From Armillaria gallica (taxonomy: Eukaryota; Basidiomycota; Agaricomycetes; Agaricales; Physalacriaceae), in contig JBANDB010000008.1 in assembly GCA_037576215.1 (NCBI GenBank), forward strand, positions 4,216,001 through 4,280,000: 64,000 nt of DNA, given 5' to 3'. The position numbers and the translations under genes were made by a program. Below, piece by piece: positions 53,700 to 64,000 of the stretch. Below the pieces are notes generated by a model that did no database searches, was not told the DNA's origin, and saw only the letters and a list, made by a program, of their open reading frames with translations. Numbering within the stretch: position 1 is the stretch's first letter; the number at the start of each line of letters is the position of its first letter.

Positions 53700-54660
53700 A
53701 ATTGAAATCACGCCAACTTTCAGACGAAGGAAAGGGCGTTGGAGTATTCGCCATGGATTCTTCGGCGAGCATAGCAATCCCTCTATCGTGATCCCATCAC
53801 CCATCGCCGCGCAAGATGTAGGGCAGGGACGATCATGATATGCGAGTTCTAAATCCTTCCCAATTTCTATACCATCACATGATGGGAACTGCCTGAGAAG
53901 TTGGTTCATGCAGATGGGTTGAAAGGGCAGATACAAAGTATCGGCGCATCGTGCAGAGGGTTTCCGTGATGTTTATGCTCGAAATATGTGCGGCAAGACT
54001 GTCAGGATGAGCCGAACCCGTGAAAAGTGAAAATAACGTGATGTGAGGTTTCCCGTAGACGTATCGGAGGGCGAGAATGAGATGCAAGAGACGATTTGAA
54101 GGTGTGCCGTCTCCCTGTCTGGCAGAGATAAAATCTCGGGGCACTGTATGATCCTAGGGAGACGGCCAACGGGAGCTAAGAGAATGAGTTCCCTTCTATA
54201 CCAGCACGGAGGATATCATCTTCAAGAAGTGGAGGTAATTAAACCTTCCCATGTACGGATGTGTGCTGACGGAACTTGGATAGCGGATTTAGTGCAGCGG
54301 TGAAAGAGCACGAGCTTGACGCGTATGTATTGGCCGTCTCCATCTAATCGCGGCGCGCAGATAAAGGAAAGCGGAGATGATGGAGAATGCCAGGGATGCT
54401 GAGGTGTTCGTGTTGGTATCGGCACAAGGTCCCAATAAGGAACGGCCGGGTCCAGATATCGAGTGCGTCGAAATTCAGCAGTACTGCTGTGAGCAGGAGG
54501 AGCGTCGTGAGGCGATGCAAGAGGTCGAGCGCGGTGGGGACTGGTGGGAAACTCAGGTGAGGTGCATGCGAGGAGCGTAGACTGTGGAGTAGGGAGGTCA
54601 ATGGCGGCATGGAGGTTGGCGGGCGAGTACATGATAGGAAGGTCTAGACACTCCATCACA
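53700..54660 (-). repeat. Diverged spacer module plus phosphoesterase N-terminal fragment
   Basis: 53,700-54,400 is a spacer-family member. 54,400-54,655 encodes, in broken frames, NLHAAIDLPTPQSTLLA and TALDLLHRLTTLLLL, which match the phosphoesterase N-terminal half. Having the N-terminal half directly attached to a spacer supports the idea that the spacers are old phosphoesterase 3' parts. Confidence 0.5.
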
Positions 54661-54729
54661 CTTAGGCGAACGGTATGAAGGAGCAGGGAAAGTTGAGGAC
54701 CATTCTTGCTTCTGCAAGTCGACTATGCT

Positions 54730-54995
54730 GTCAATCTACCAAGCGCAATTGAGAAACTCCAGACATGCCAGCCGCTGAAATGTGTACAGATGATGTCGTA
54801 CTGACGGAACTTGATAGCACATTTTGACTGATTTCGTATACAGGTGAACAAGGCATGAGGTCAACAGGCATGTGTTCGCCACATCGATCCGGAGGGAGAG
54901 ACAACGGAGAATGGCATGGATGTTGAGCGACGTTCTAAAGAAAAGACGGCAGGTGGGGAGTGAGGACAGGGTCAAAGCCCAAGGCAACAAAGCAG
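54730..54995 (-). repeat. Partial spacer module
   Basis: Short copy of the same spacer. The minus strand keeps a hydrophobic start and the YQV-like strand. No complete frame. Confidence 0.4.
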
Positions 54996-55002
54996 TATAA
55001 GC

Positions 55003-55719
55003 TTAAAGAATTGTGGTCGACAGTGGCGCACTGCCGCAGCTAACATACGCGCCGTCCCTGTCCCAGCTTCCCATCTTGCAGAGATGAATTCTAGGCGCTT
55101 CGTACGAGCCCATCGAAACAGCCATCGGGAGCTCAGCGTACTCGCTCTCCTGCATGCCGAAACATTCCAACACACCAGTCTGCCGCAGGATAGCGTCATA
55201 TTCAAACAGCTGAGGACGTTTGGTCCTGGGTCTCCTGTAGGTGCTGTTCATGAGCGTCATGTGCAGCTTGAGAGGACGTGTGTCGATGATAAAGCCCTCG
55301 TCACGGAAGATCTGGTTGATTTGACTAAACAGAGGTTCGGGCTGAGACGGACCAACCCACAAGACATGGTCACGACGGCGGGATCCCTTTTGAGCACGTC
55401 GAGCGTATCGAGGGTAACGGTCGGGGGCGCGGCTGTGAGCGGGAGGAGTGTCGGGAGGCGGTGAAGGAGGTCAAGCGCGGTTGGGAGAGATTCAGGGGTG
55501 AGATTCATGATACCGAGAGTGAGATGCACGCGCTGAGGGCCTGCGAGAAGCGTCGAGTCTGGTGTAGGAAGATTGAGGGCGGCATGGAGATCGGCAACTC
55601 TGGCGCGGAGAGCTGGATGAGTCTGGCCAAGAGGTATAGACAGAACTGCAAAAAGGTGAGTCTGGGATTAGCTAGTAATCACTAGAGCGCATATACTCAC
55701 AGTGCGTAGGCCGTGCCAT
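55003..55719 (-). pseudogene. 2H phosphoesterase, one-base frameshift
   Basis: Best-preserved catalytic copy: exon 1 55,719-55,701 (MARPTH), a 55-nt intron 55,700-55,646, exon 2 from 55,645. It has FLSIPLGQTHPAL, motif 1 HLT (VHLTLGIMN), the central helix, motif 2 HMT (LKLHMTLMN) and the C-terminal GSYEAPRIHLCKMGSW. At about 55,384 one T is missing relative to all sister copies (GGGATCCC instead of GGGATTCCC), which shifts the frame in the middle. This is either a true recent lesion or a sequencing or assembly error, in which case the gene is functional. Head-to-head with the intact RRF. Confidence 0.8.
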
Positions 55720-55784
55720 CGTGGTTGGTGAAAAAGGCTCAGCTGCCGGACCGATAACCCGGTGATTCCTTCACTAAACCCAAA
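55720..55784. promoter_or_regulatory. Shared bidirectional promoter of phosphoesterase and RRF
   Basis: Only 65 bp separate the two start codons. Conserved blocks, also seen upstream of the copies at 3.5, 29.1 and 35.4 kb, are GTTGGTGAAAAAGGCT and CGGACCGATA. The spacing implies coordinated expression or overlapping 5' leaders. Confidence 0.65.
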
Positions 55785-56588
55785 ATGCAGACTCTTCTGC
55801 GATCTCGTCTGTCCTTCCGAGTCCCACGAGCAGCCAAACCTTCGATCCGCCCTCTAACAGCGCGGATACCCCTTCCCCAACGACGAACCTACGCCAAAAA
55901 AGCCCAATCAACATCTTCTCTACAACCAGGCTCCCAGCAGCCGCTCACCAAACCAACTGATATCGCCGAACATGAAAAATGCCAGGAGAAAATGAAGTCT
56001 ACAGTCGACTGGCTCAGACGAGACTGCGCTGATGCTGTTGCACGCGCTTCTGGACGCGTGACACCCGCTCTACTGGCCAACGTCCGTGTCCTAGGTCAGA
56101 AACTGGAACAAGTCGCCACCGTCGGGATTCGAGATGGGAGCATGCTCGTGGTGACGGTGTTCGAGAAGGATGTAAGCTCCTTGGCTCTCCTTAGACATCG
56201 GCTGACAACAGTAGTAGAACCTCAAACACGTTGAAGCTGCTATATACGATGCCAAAATACCTTCCATCACACCCCAGAGGCAGGATACACGGACGTTAAG
56301 GATCCCGGTGCCCAAGCCGACGCTCGACGCCAAATCGTCAGTCGTCGCTGCTGCCGGGAAGAAGGCGGAGGAAGCTCGCGTGCAGTGCCGCAAGCTCCAT
56401 CAGACGAGCGTGAAGAAGGGCAAGTATGAGAAGCGGTCTGTTGAGCTCGAGGTGGTGCGTACTCTTTGCCGTGCCTTCCTATCCTTATGCTGACTCTCAG
56501 GTAGTTTCAAGATCTGCTGGACAAGTACGTCGCGGAGATTGACAAAATACTGGTGGACATGAAGAAGACGTTGGGCGTTTCACGATAA
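55785..56588 (+). CDS. RRF1: Mitochondrial ribosome recycling factor
   Basis: Three exons: 55,785-56,171, 56,218-56,454 and 56,505-56,588, with introns of 46 and 50 nt, giving 235 aa. RRF splits the post-termination ribosome together with EF-G2, here in the mitochondrion. The first ~45 residues are a classic presequence (MQTLLRSRLSFRVPRAAKP, Arg-rich, no acids). The RRF fold follows: KMKSTVDWLRRD, RVTPALLANVRV, LEQVATVGIRDGSMLVVTVF, then (exon 2) LKHVEAAIYDAKIP, LRIPVPKPTLD, the long helix KKAEEARVQCRKLHQT, and (exon 3) FQDLLDKYVAEIDKILVDMKK. All parts are in frame. This is the only complete RRF in the window, so it is probably the essential copy and the template of the array. Confidence 0.88.
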
Positions 56589-56639
56589 TCCCTCACACGC
56601 AACAGATACGGTAGTCGGTCTCATTATAAATCTATTTTT

Positions 56640-57400
56640 CTACCTCGTACCTTGCATAGCCGTGTGCACCAACTCACGAGGACGATCCCTCTCCCAGCCC
56701 TCGACGTAGTGGTGCCAAATCCGACCACTCGCCCTCTATTCTATGGTCAGACAGGACACGCCTATCCACTTCGTCTGGCGGTTCCATCGACTGCTCCCTT
56801 GTACAACTCAGCTGGTAGCACTGGACAGCCCCGTCTATTCATTAACCTCCCAAATAGTCGAGACAATCCTCAAGTTGTTCCTTACTCGAAGACGAAAAGT
56901 ACCTGGACATCCTCGAACGAGGGGTCGATGCAACCAATCTATACGAGTCGCGTGCTTAAGATTCGCGTACTCATGCTTTCCTTCTCAGAGCGTTTTTAGG
57001 GTATTCCGTTGGTCCTTAACGGTTCCGACACCCTTCAACCTCCCGCACAACACGGTAAGCCGTCGCCAAGTGTCCATCAAATTTTGTAGGTGTGGCCTTC
57101 TGTTGGTCAGACGTTCGCAGCATCAAGTCCCGCCTCGAGTGCGGATGAATCAATGTCTGTGTGTCTGTCTTTGATTTAAGAGTTCGCCTAGGGGAGACTA
57201 TAGCTTCGCTGGCCATCAGCGGATTTAAAAAAGACGGGATGAAGGATTTTTGAGAAACGGCCAAGAATTTGAAGAGCACTGGCTTCACGTCGTCGTCGAT
57301 CTTCAGCACAAGACCGCAGGGTAGCGGCATCGCGACGGGAGAACTTGCCATAAATATATGAATTTACGATAAGACTCGGGAAGAGGTGCGTGGTCCCGGC
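56640..57400. other. Unassigned, possible gene remnant
   Basis: Two overlapping plus-strand frames (56,652-56,999, 115 codons; 56,743-57,174, 143 codons) are open but show no known motif. They could be the 3' flank of RRF or an unrelated fragment. Confidence 0.35.
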
Positions 57401-57439
57401 CATCGGTTATGTGTCTCAGCCGGCGAATTCTCTCATCTC

Positions 57440-58080
57440 ATCCGCCATGACGCCTACTTCAATACGGTACCCGACACCCTCCCCCAGCGAAGCACCCACG
57501 CCAAAAATTCTCGTCTTTCCTAAAACCAGACTCCCAAATATGATCGTTCATCAACTGACATAAAAATGCCAGGAGAAATGAAAGTCAACTGGCTCAGACG
57601 GTGCTTCTGGGCGAGTGACACCTAATCGCGCTTCAGAGGAACTGTTGTCGCGCCACCTACCGGCTAACGTCCGAGTCCAAGATTAGAGATTGAAAGAGGT
57701 CACCATGACCGAGGTTCGAGATGGAAGTATGCTTGTAGTGAGCAGGACGTGAGTGACTTGATGCTTCGTTAACTCGGGCTGATGAAGGTAGTAGAATCTC
57801 AGACACGTCAAAGCCGCGATATACGATACTAAACTGCCTTCTAAGGGCCCTTTTATCACGCCGCAGAAGCAGAATACTACATTGAGGATCCCCGTGCCCA
57901 GGCCGATGCTCGATGCCAAGTCGTCAGTCGTCGCTGCTGCGGGCAGAAAGGTGGATGAAACGCGCGGGCAGCGCCACAAGCTCTGTTAGATGAACGTGAC
58001 GAAGGGCTATTACGAAAAGGAGGGTGTGTATGCTCTGATGTTTCTTTGCATTCATATGCTGAACCTTTGGTAGTTCAAGG
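57440..58080 (+). pseudogene. RRF pseudogene, far right copy
   Basis: Follows RRF exon 1 (decayed), and exon 2 with LRHVKAAIYDTKLP and LRIPVPRPMLDAKSSVVAAAG, ending with TAG after HKLC. A 9-base insertion (AAGGGCCCT region near 57,845) interrupts exon 2. No phosphoesterase partner is recognisable upstream. Confidence 0.65.
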
Positions 58081-58129
58081 TATGCTGGAAATAGAGGGAG
58101 ATCATCTCATATGTTTGGGTTCTCATGAT

Positions 58130-58750
58130 CACGCCTGCCATTACGGGGCGAGGATGAGTATCCCTGAATAGATTGACATATAGTCCCGCGATAAAAATAT
58201 GCAGCAACTTCTTCGTACGGAGATTATAAGCCGACGAATGGGTCGTGTAGTACGTGTTATCAATGTATCATATATGCCATGCTAACCTATGCTAACTGTT
58301 GCTTCTAGATCCAGACTTTCGCCTCTTGCGGTTGATAATTCTCTAGTTGTCTCAAGTCTCATCGCTTCATGCGTGAGCATCGTGAAATCCGATCGTGCAT
58401 GTGACTCGTGAAGCGTATAAGTTCCTCTTCGGAAGCTGTCAATCCTTGTCGACACGCCTTTTTTTACGTTCTGGCACAACAATACAACCGGACGGCTCCA
58501 ATGCCTCATGATAACGCCAAGGGTGGGAATGATTCCGAGAGCACTAACTATTCCTAATGACTCATTCCTGTCTCATATCTCATACACCATTCGCTTGCAG
58601 GCACATGTTCAGAAGCATCATCTATGCCCACCGAGGTAGCTTGGCGGTTCATCGATGATCGATATCAGTTACCACTGTTCATTTCGGTATGTTTTGTAGT
58701 AAAGTGCCCAATATCATTAGCGCTTACATGTTGTAAAGGAATTCGAATGG
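58130..58750. repeat. Dispersed segment, partner of 24.36-24.95 kb
   Basis: See 24,360-24,950. Downstream, 58,750-59,150 holds no gene that I can see and is probably the MFS promoter. Confidence 0.5.
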
Positions 58751-59153
58751 CTTCGTTTGAGCTTCCTACTTAGAGGGTCATAGACAGGCTCAATCTCTGT
58801 ATACCCACGTCAGCTCTAGGAGTGCAGGAGGCTACTGGAGAACGTTACCGGTGAGCACTGACAAATACGCTTGGACTTATTTTGAACTTGGAAGGCAGAT
58901 AAAACAAACTATGGGATATAACACTGATATAATATATACCATGACTGATACACGGTAATGAATCCTAGAACTCGCACACGTACAAAGTTTTTTATTAAGA
59001 GAATCACACCCCTAGTTTTTAGGTCATCGATATTCATTCCTGCACTCCCCTCCTTTGAAAAATTGATCGATGGCGCCTCTCAGCAATTGGCCGTAGCAAG
59101 TGAGTATCGCTACATAAACGCCGAGATTCTTTACTTACCACCCAACTTTCAAG

Positions 59154-61049
59154 ATGAACTCAACGCCAACAAAGGATCTTGGCTTTATACCTATCCCTCG
59201 CAGGCTCCGTTACGACCCAGCGCGGCCGTTTCAGTTTGGTATTGGGCTCAATGTTCTTTTCGCGCTCGCGTGCACCTTTAGTAAGTATGTGGGTCACAAT
59301 TGTGTAGTAGCTGACGTTCATTATTGGATAGTGGCAGCAAATTTGTTCTACTGCCTGCCATTATTAAGTGAGTTCGCCTCTTTGGAATGGGCTATGGGTG
59401 CTGAGATATACCCTAGTTCAATTCTCTGAATCTTTCGGAGTATCGTATTTTGGTTCCTCAAGGTGCGTTATGCAGGCTTCTGGCGCAGGGTCACCTAACA
59501 CGTTCATCTAGAGCTCCCACCCTTCTCCAGGCCGGGTCTGTTCCCTGATTATCTACTTCAATTGCAACGCCGCTCATATCATAACTAGATACGCGACAGG
59601 TCTCTTTGTCCTCGCACCACTAGGTGATATCATCCGACGCCGGCAGCTCCTTCTCGGAGTCCTCATCTGCTCCACCACTCTCACCCTCTGCCTCGCTCTC
59701 GTCCGTAACTGGAATGCATTCCTCGCCGTCTCTTTTTTTGCGGGCGCACTGAATGTCGTACCCCCAATCCTCCTCCCCCTCGCAGCGGACATGGCTCCTT
59801 CTTCCCAGCGCGCCTTTGTCGTATCCATCATCGTCTCCGGGCTGATCATGGGGATCCTGGTCGCGCGAGTCGTTGCCGGGGTGATAGCTCAGTTTGCCGA
59901 GTGGCGGGTGGTCTATTACTTTGCGGTAGGCGTCCAGAGTGTCGTGTTGGTCGCGTGTTACGCGATGGTCCCGGATTACCCGGCCAAAAATGCGGATAAT
60001 CTGGGGTATTGGGGCCTAATTAAGTCTATGGTGTTGTTTGCGGTTGGGGAACCGCAGTTGATTCAGGTGTGTTTGGTAATTTGGGATTTCTGCATTGCAC
60101 TCATCGTTCACTGCAGGCTTGCCTTGTTAACTTACTTTCCTCAGCGGGTCTGTCAAACTTTTGGGTCACATTAACATTCCTGCTGGGCGGTCCGCCGTAT
60201 AACTATTCTACGTAAGTGTCTACCCCTCGGGAAGGATCAAAGCGAATAAAATATCCTTGTCAGGTTGTGGATTGGGCTCTTCGGAGTCATCGGTGTATTC
60301 GGGGTATGTATGACACCGCTCGGTGAGTTGCTTTCGCGTTACTTCAAGCCGGTGATTTTCTTGTCCTCATCACTGTGCATCAGCCGGTCGACTGGTAGAC
60401 AAGCTGCATCCATGGCATGGTTCGATTCTAGGCTCTATACTTTATGGGTGCTTTCAGCTGCTTTTGGTCGGCGCGGCTGGTATCCATGTTGCTCCCGTCA
60501 GTCACCTTACCACTCGCCGTTAATTCGCGCTGATTTTGTTTTTCCAAAAAAGGTGATTTTGGCTACGCTAGGAATAGATGTATTTTGTCGAATGCTACAA
60601 GTTTCGCTTCAAATGTCCATCTTCAGGTCAGTCTCTATGAATCTCCAGTGATATATCTGGATCCCCAATTACCCGCCACAGCATCTCCGCAGCAGCTACA
60701 ACACGCCTGAATGCTATCTCTCTCATATGGGTGAGTGACCGTCTTCGCTTTTCTGTATTATTCTTATCGTATTTACCTTCAACAGGTCTTCCTTGGGCAA
60801 GTTATGGGTGCAGATGTGGGTTCGCGTGTGTTTTTGGAGTATGGATGGAGAGCAGGGGCGGGCTTATCGCTCGGTTGGACCGGGCTCGGCCTCTTGGTCC
60901 TTCTCGTGCGTGGACCTCATTGTGGGCGTAAGACGTGGTTTGGGTATGAGGGTGGATTTGGTGCCGAGAAAAATGCCGAACAGACGGATGGGGAGATAGG
61001 TGAGAAGGGGAGTGATATTAGTGTTTCGGACAACAGTCCGCATACGTAG
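59154..61049 (+). CDS. MFS transporter
   Basis: Eleven exons: 59,154-59,280; 59,332-59,367; 59,417-59,462; 59,512-59,535; 59,589-60,066; 60,117-60,211; 60,264-60,322; 60,384-60,496; 60,553-60,626; 60,682-60,730; 60,786-61,049. All introns are GT-AG, and the total is 1,365 nt in frame (454 aa). Major facilitator with about 12 membrane helices: LGFIPIPRRLRYDP start, ANLFYCLPLL, APTLLQAGYATG, the loop-2/3 motif GDIIRRR, ILVARVVAGVIAQF, NFWVTLTFLLGGPPYNYS, LGQVMGADVGSRVFLEYGWRAG, and an acidic tail. It resembles fungal YnfM-like exporters. The substrate is unknown. It lies upstream of a monooxygenase on the same strand, with which it may form an export or catabolic unit. Confidence 0.88.
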
Positions 61050-62010
61050 ATGTGCCTACCGTACTAACTACTACGCCCATAATACAAGAGATAAAGACCG
61101 ATACCTAAATTTATGATCATGAAGGGAGCCGCCGGCTTGCCCAACGGATCTGAATGCCGGTTTACCGGCTTACGAAGTACAGTAACTACCGTCCGTTGTC
61201 AACTTGTTGCCAACTAGGGTTGAAACTTCAACCTAACGTTCAAGATCATTATGTACTTGCTTATTCAGGCCTTCTGTCTCCCAGTTGAATTATCCTCGAT
61301 GCGCATTGTGCAATCCTTTTCTCTAAAAGTCTATCACCAAAGTGAGCACGTAATCTACATCCACATTAACCAATGTTATGAACATTCTTCTGGTAGCGAA
61401 CTTCGAAGTGTCAGCTGACGACATTTCCAAACGTGCATTCTACAGTCATGAATCTGATGCTTCTGCGGATTCTGGAAATGCTTTACGCGCGAAGGCTTAC
61501 ACTTCGGGATTTGCAACGCCGGTTAGAGTCCCGTTTTGTTATGCGATTTTACGATGCCGCTTGCGAGTCGCACGCCGCTCGTACTCCAAGAACAAGTACC
61601 GTAGAGTCGTTTTCTGCTTTCATGTCGAGACTGTATCTTGCTGAGGAACCGCCTCACAGTCAACATACAGATTTGCTTCAACTTCCACTCGCTTGGCTTT
61701 AAATTGGACTGGGAAAACTAGCTCTACTCGCAGATCAACAGATTTTTGCTGGATCTATCGATGAACAGCCTATCATTAACAATGCTCTTTTGGGAAAATA
61801 ATTCCGACACTGTTCTATCGAGGTTTCTTTAACTGTACCTATCCCCATCCGAAGTTCAAACTGAGCGATATTTCACAACTTTGTCAATCTTCACTGTCAA
61901 TCTTCTCCGTCAACCCGAAACTGCGCCCGGTTCCGCAATATAAAGCTCAGTGGTGCATCTCATGAATATCACTACCTTCAGCCAACATCATAGTTCTCTC
62001 TCTAGCTATC
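61050..62010. other. Intergenic, no gene seen
   Basis: Two overlapping short plus-strand frames (61,378-61,702) are not recognised. The last ~100 bp before 62,011 should be the monooxygenase promoter. Confidence 0.45.
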
Positions 62011-63610
62011 ATGGCCGAAAACATGGTTCGCGAACCGCTCTCTGGCATAGACATCCTCATCGCCGGTCGGTTCAGACCCTTCAATAGCATTTCTTCGCAA
62101 CACTGATACCTTTCGTGTAGGTGGAGGCCTCGCTGGCTTGACCGCTGCCATCGAGTGCTATCGCAAAGGTCACAACGTTCGCGTCGTTGAACGTCGACCT
62201 GGTCTCGATCCCTTCGGTAAGTAACTCAAATCAATATACAATCCCCAAAATTTACGCCCGCTCCAGGTGATCTAGTCGCCATCCAACCCAGTGCACTGAG
62301 TACCATGCGCAAGTGGCCGGGGTTCGTTGATCAGCTGTACGAAAACCAATTCGGACCCGACATCCACATGTACAAGTTTGACGGGACCCTCATTGGGATA
62401 TTTCCTAGCTTGGGCGACTATGACCCGAGTACCGGTGAACGCGCTGTCGCCCTCAGTCGTCTGGAGCTCCATCGGGCGTTGCATAAGTATGCGACATCGC
62501 TTGGGATCTCCGTCGAGCATGGGATTAGTGTCGAAGACTACTCAGAGACCATCGATAAGGGTTGTGCTATTCTTGCAGATGGCACCAAGCTTGAGGCAGA
62601 CCTTGTCATCGCTGCCGATGGTGTGGGCGGTAAAGGATGGGGTATCGTGAGTGGGGAAAAGGACCAGCCTATCAGCAGCGGCTACGCAATCTATCGAACG
62701 ACCTTCCCGCTCGAGTATGCATTGAAGGATCCCCTGCTCGCGAAGGTGTACGAAGGCGACGGTTCCCATGGCGCTACTTATATAGGCTTCAACACGCACA
62801 TAGTCACCGGCAAGAACAAAAACATCGTTTGCTGGATGATGACTTATCTCGCAAGTATTATTTTCAATCCCCCCTGGTTGATTTCTGATAACATACTAGG
62901 ATGATGGCAATGCGACCGAGGATTGGTCAAAGACTCAGTCTTCGGATTCTGCACTCAAACATGTGAAAGACTGGAGTCCGTTCGTCCCAGCTCTCATTAA
63001 TGCGGTGCCCAACAAGGAAGTCGTCGACTGGAAGCTTATGTGGCGTAACCCCCAGCCCAAGTGGATCTCTCCAATGGGTCGTGTCGCCCAGATCGGAGAT
63101 GCTGCGCATAGTCTTCTTCCTACTAGCGGCAGCGGTGCGACCATGGCTATGGAGGATGGTTTCACTCTCGCAGCTTGTCTCCACATCAGCGGAAAGGACA
63201 AAATCCCTTTGGCTGTACAAGTTTACAACAAGCTACGGTTTGTTTAACAATTATACTCTCGCTGTTCAGTGCTGATGCGACTCATTTACATATTTAGGTT
63301 TGAACGCGTCTCTTGTGCTCAAAGGATGGGATTCAAGACACGTGAAAATTGGCATCACACAGATTGGGATGCTGTATCGAAGAATCCTCAGCTAGTCGGC
63401 AAGATCATCGGTAACTGGCTAGCGAAGCATGACTCAGAGAAGTACGCGTACGACAATTATGCAGCGTGCGCCAAACATATCACTGACGGCACGCCTTTTA
63501 CTAATACCAACACTCCTCCGGGCTACATTTACGAGCCGTGGACAGTTGAGGATTTATTGAAGGCGGCGAGAGAGAAGACTGATGTTCAGGACGCTGGTGA
63601 TTGGAGTTGA
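62011..63610 (+). CDS. FAD-dependent monooxygenase (salicylate-hydroxylase-like)
   Basis: Five exons: 62,011-62,065; 62,121-62,216; 62,267-62,850; 62,900-63,237; 63,298-63,610; 461 aa, all in frame. Group A flavoprotein monooxygenase, hydroxylating an aromatic or similar small molecule with NAD(P)H and O2. The FAD-binding GxGxxG is ILIAGGGLAGLTAAIE, assembled across intron 1; then VVERRPG, Arg in the LSRLELHRAL segment, the DG motif (VIAADGVGG), and the second FAD motif GDAAHSLLPTSGSGATMAMED. Intron 3 (62,851-62,899) begins GCAAGT, a GC-AG intron; the GT alternative two bases on gives a stop. No signal peptide. Confidence 0.88.
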
Positions 63611-64000
63611 GTTACCCGGCTATGTTGTAACTTGTCCATAGAAACTCCTCCTTTAGATGCCTAATCTACTATATAATGTGTCTTTCCGCTATCCCGGCTT
63701 GTACCTCTGACTTTCACAGGAAGCCGTCGGCGATTTCTGCGCACCCAGATTCGCACTAAGCTTACGCATATGTATGATTGTTTAACTTTTTGCAACCCCC
63801 TTTGTTCGGCACACTGCGTAACTTGACCGGTACCCGGACCGCTTCGCCGAGTCAGCTTCCCTCAAACTACGAAGAGCTTACGCTCAAGGCTAGCGGTAAG
63901 AGCAAGGTCCCATTTATGGTGAATCTGACTGAGAGATATTCATTCACAAACCATACTTCAGGGAAACATGTGGTGGTGTCGCTCGCTTTTACACATTCTG
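63611..64000. other. Right edge, no gene resolved
   Basis: Probable 3' flank of the monooxygenase. Nothing recognisable before the window ends. Confidence 0.4.

Noticed and set aside
1..64000. tRNA or rRNA genes
   Set aside because: I found no stretch with conserved tRNA arms or rRNA blocks by eye; a dedicated covariance search could still find one.

Overview
The window looks like a repeat-rich region of a basidiomycete genome, probably Agaricomycetes. Genes have many short introns (43-60 nt). There are HET-domain genes, a protein-kinase-like family, a remnant that looks like the mushroom DUF6535 domain, a chromodomain Ty3/gypsy element and a Ngaro/PAT-type tyrosine-recombinase retrotransposon. 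Nothing looks prokaryotic.

Layout. (1) 1-10 kb and 27-36 kb are two copies of a ~7 kb segmental duplication. Both consist mainly of decayed copies of one divergent gene pair: a 2H (AKAP7/ASCC1-like) phosphoesterase on the minus strand and a mitochondrial ribosome recycling factor (RRF) on the plus strand, sharing a short promoter. Some copies carry a kinase-like gene fused in place of the RRF 3' half, plus an unrecognised 440-485 aa gene. (2) 10.8-23.8 kb is a tyrosine-recombinase retrotransposon (minus strand) with split direct repeats. Its recombinase gene is interrupted by a 7,703-bp gypsy element (12,149-19,851) with identical 520-bp LTRs, a 5-bp target duplication and a self-priming primer site. 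(3) 24-27 kb holds a dual-specificity-phosphatase-like gene and a small three-exon gene. (4) 37.4-39.4 and 50.3-52.0 kb are two HET-domain paralogues. They bracket a ~10 kb CpG-depleted block of old transposon debris, with a CpG-rich TIR element at its right edge. (5) 53-58 kb holds further copies of the phosphoesterase/RRF pair, including the only complete RRF gene (55,785-56,588) and a phosphoesterase broken by one missing base. (6) 59-63.6 kb holds an intact 11-exon MFS transporter and an intact 5-exon FAD-dependent monooxygenase, probably a small catabolic or metabolite cluster.

The pair at 55-56.6 kb is the best-preserved copy and probably resembles the founder. About a dozen partial copies across the window show repeated duplication, inversion, fusion and decay. 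Reading frames, exon joins and repeats were worked out by eye; all identity estimates are rough.
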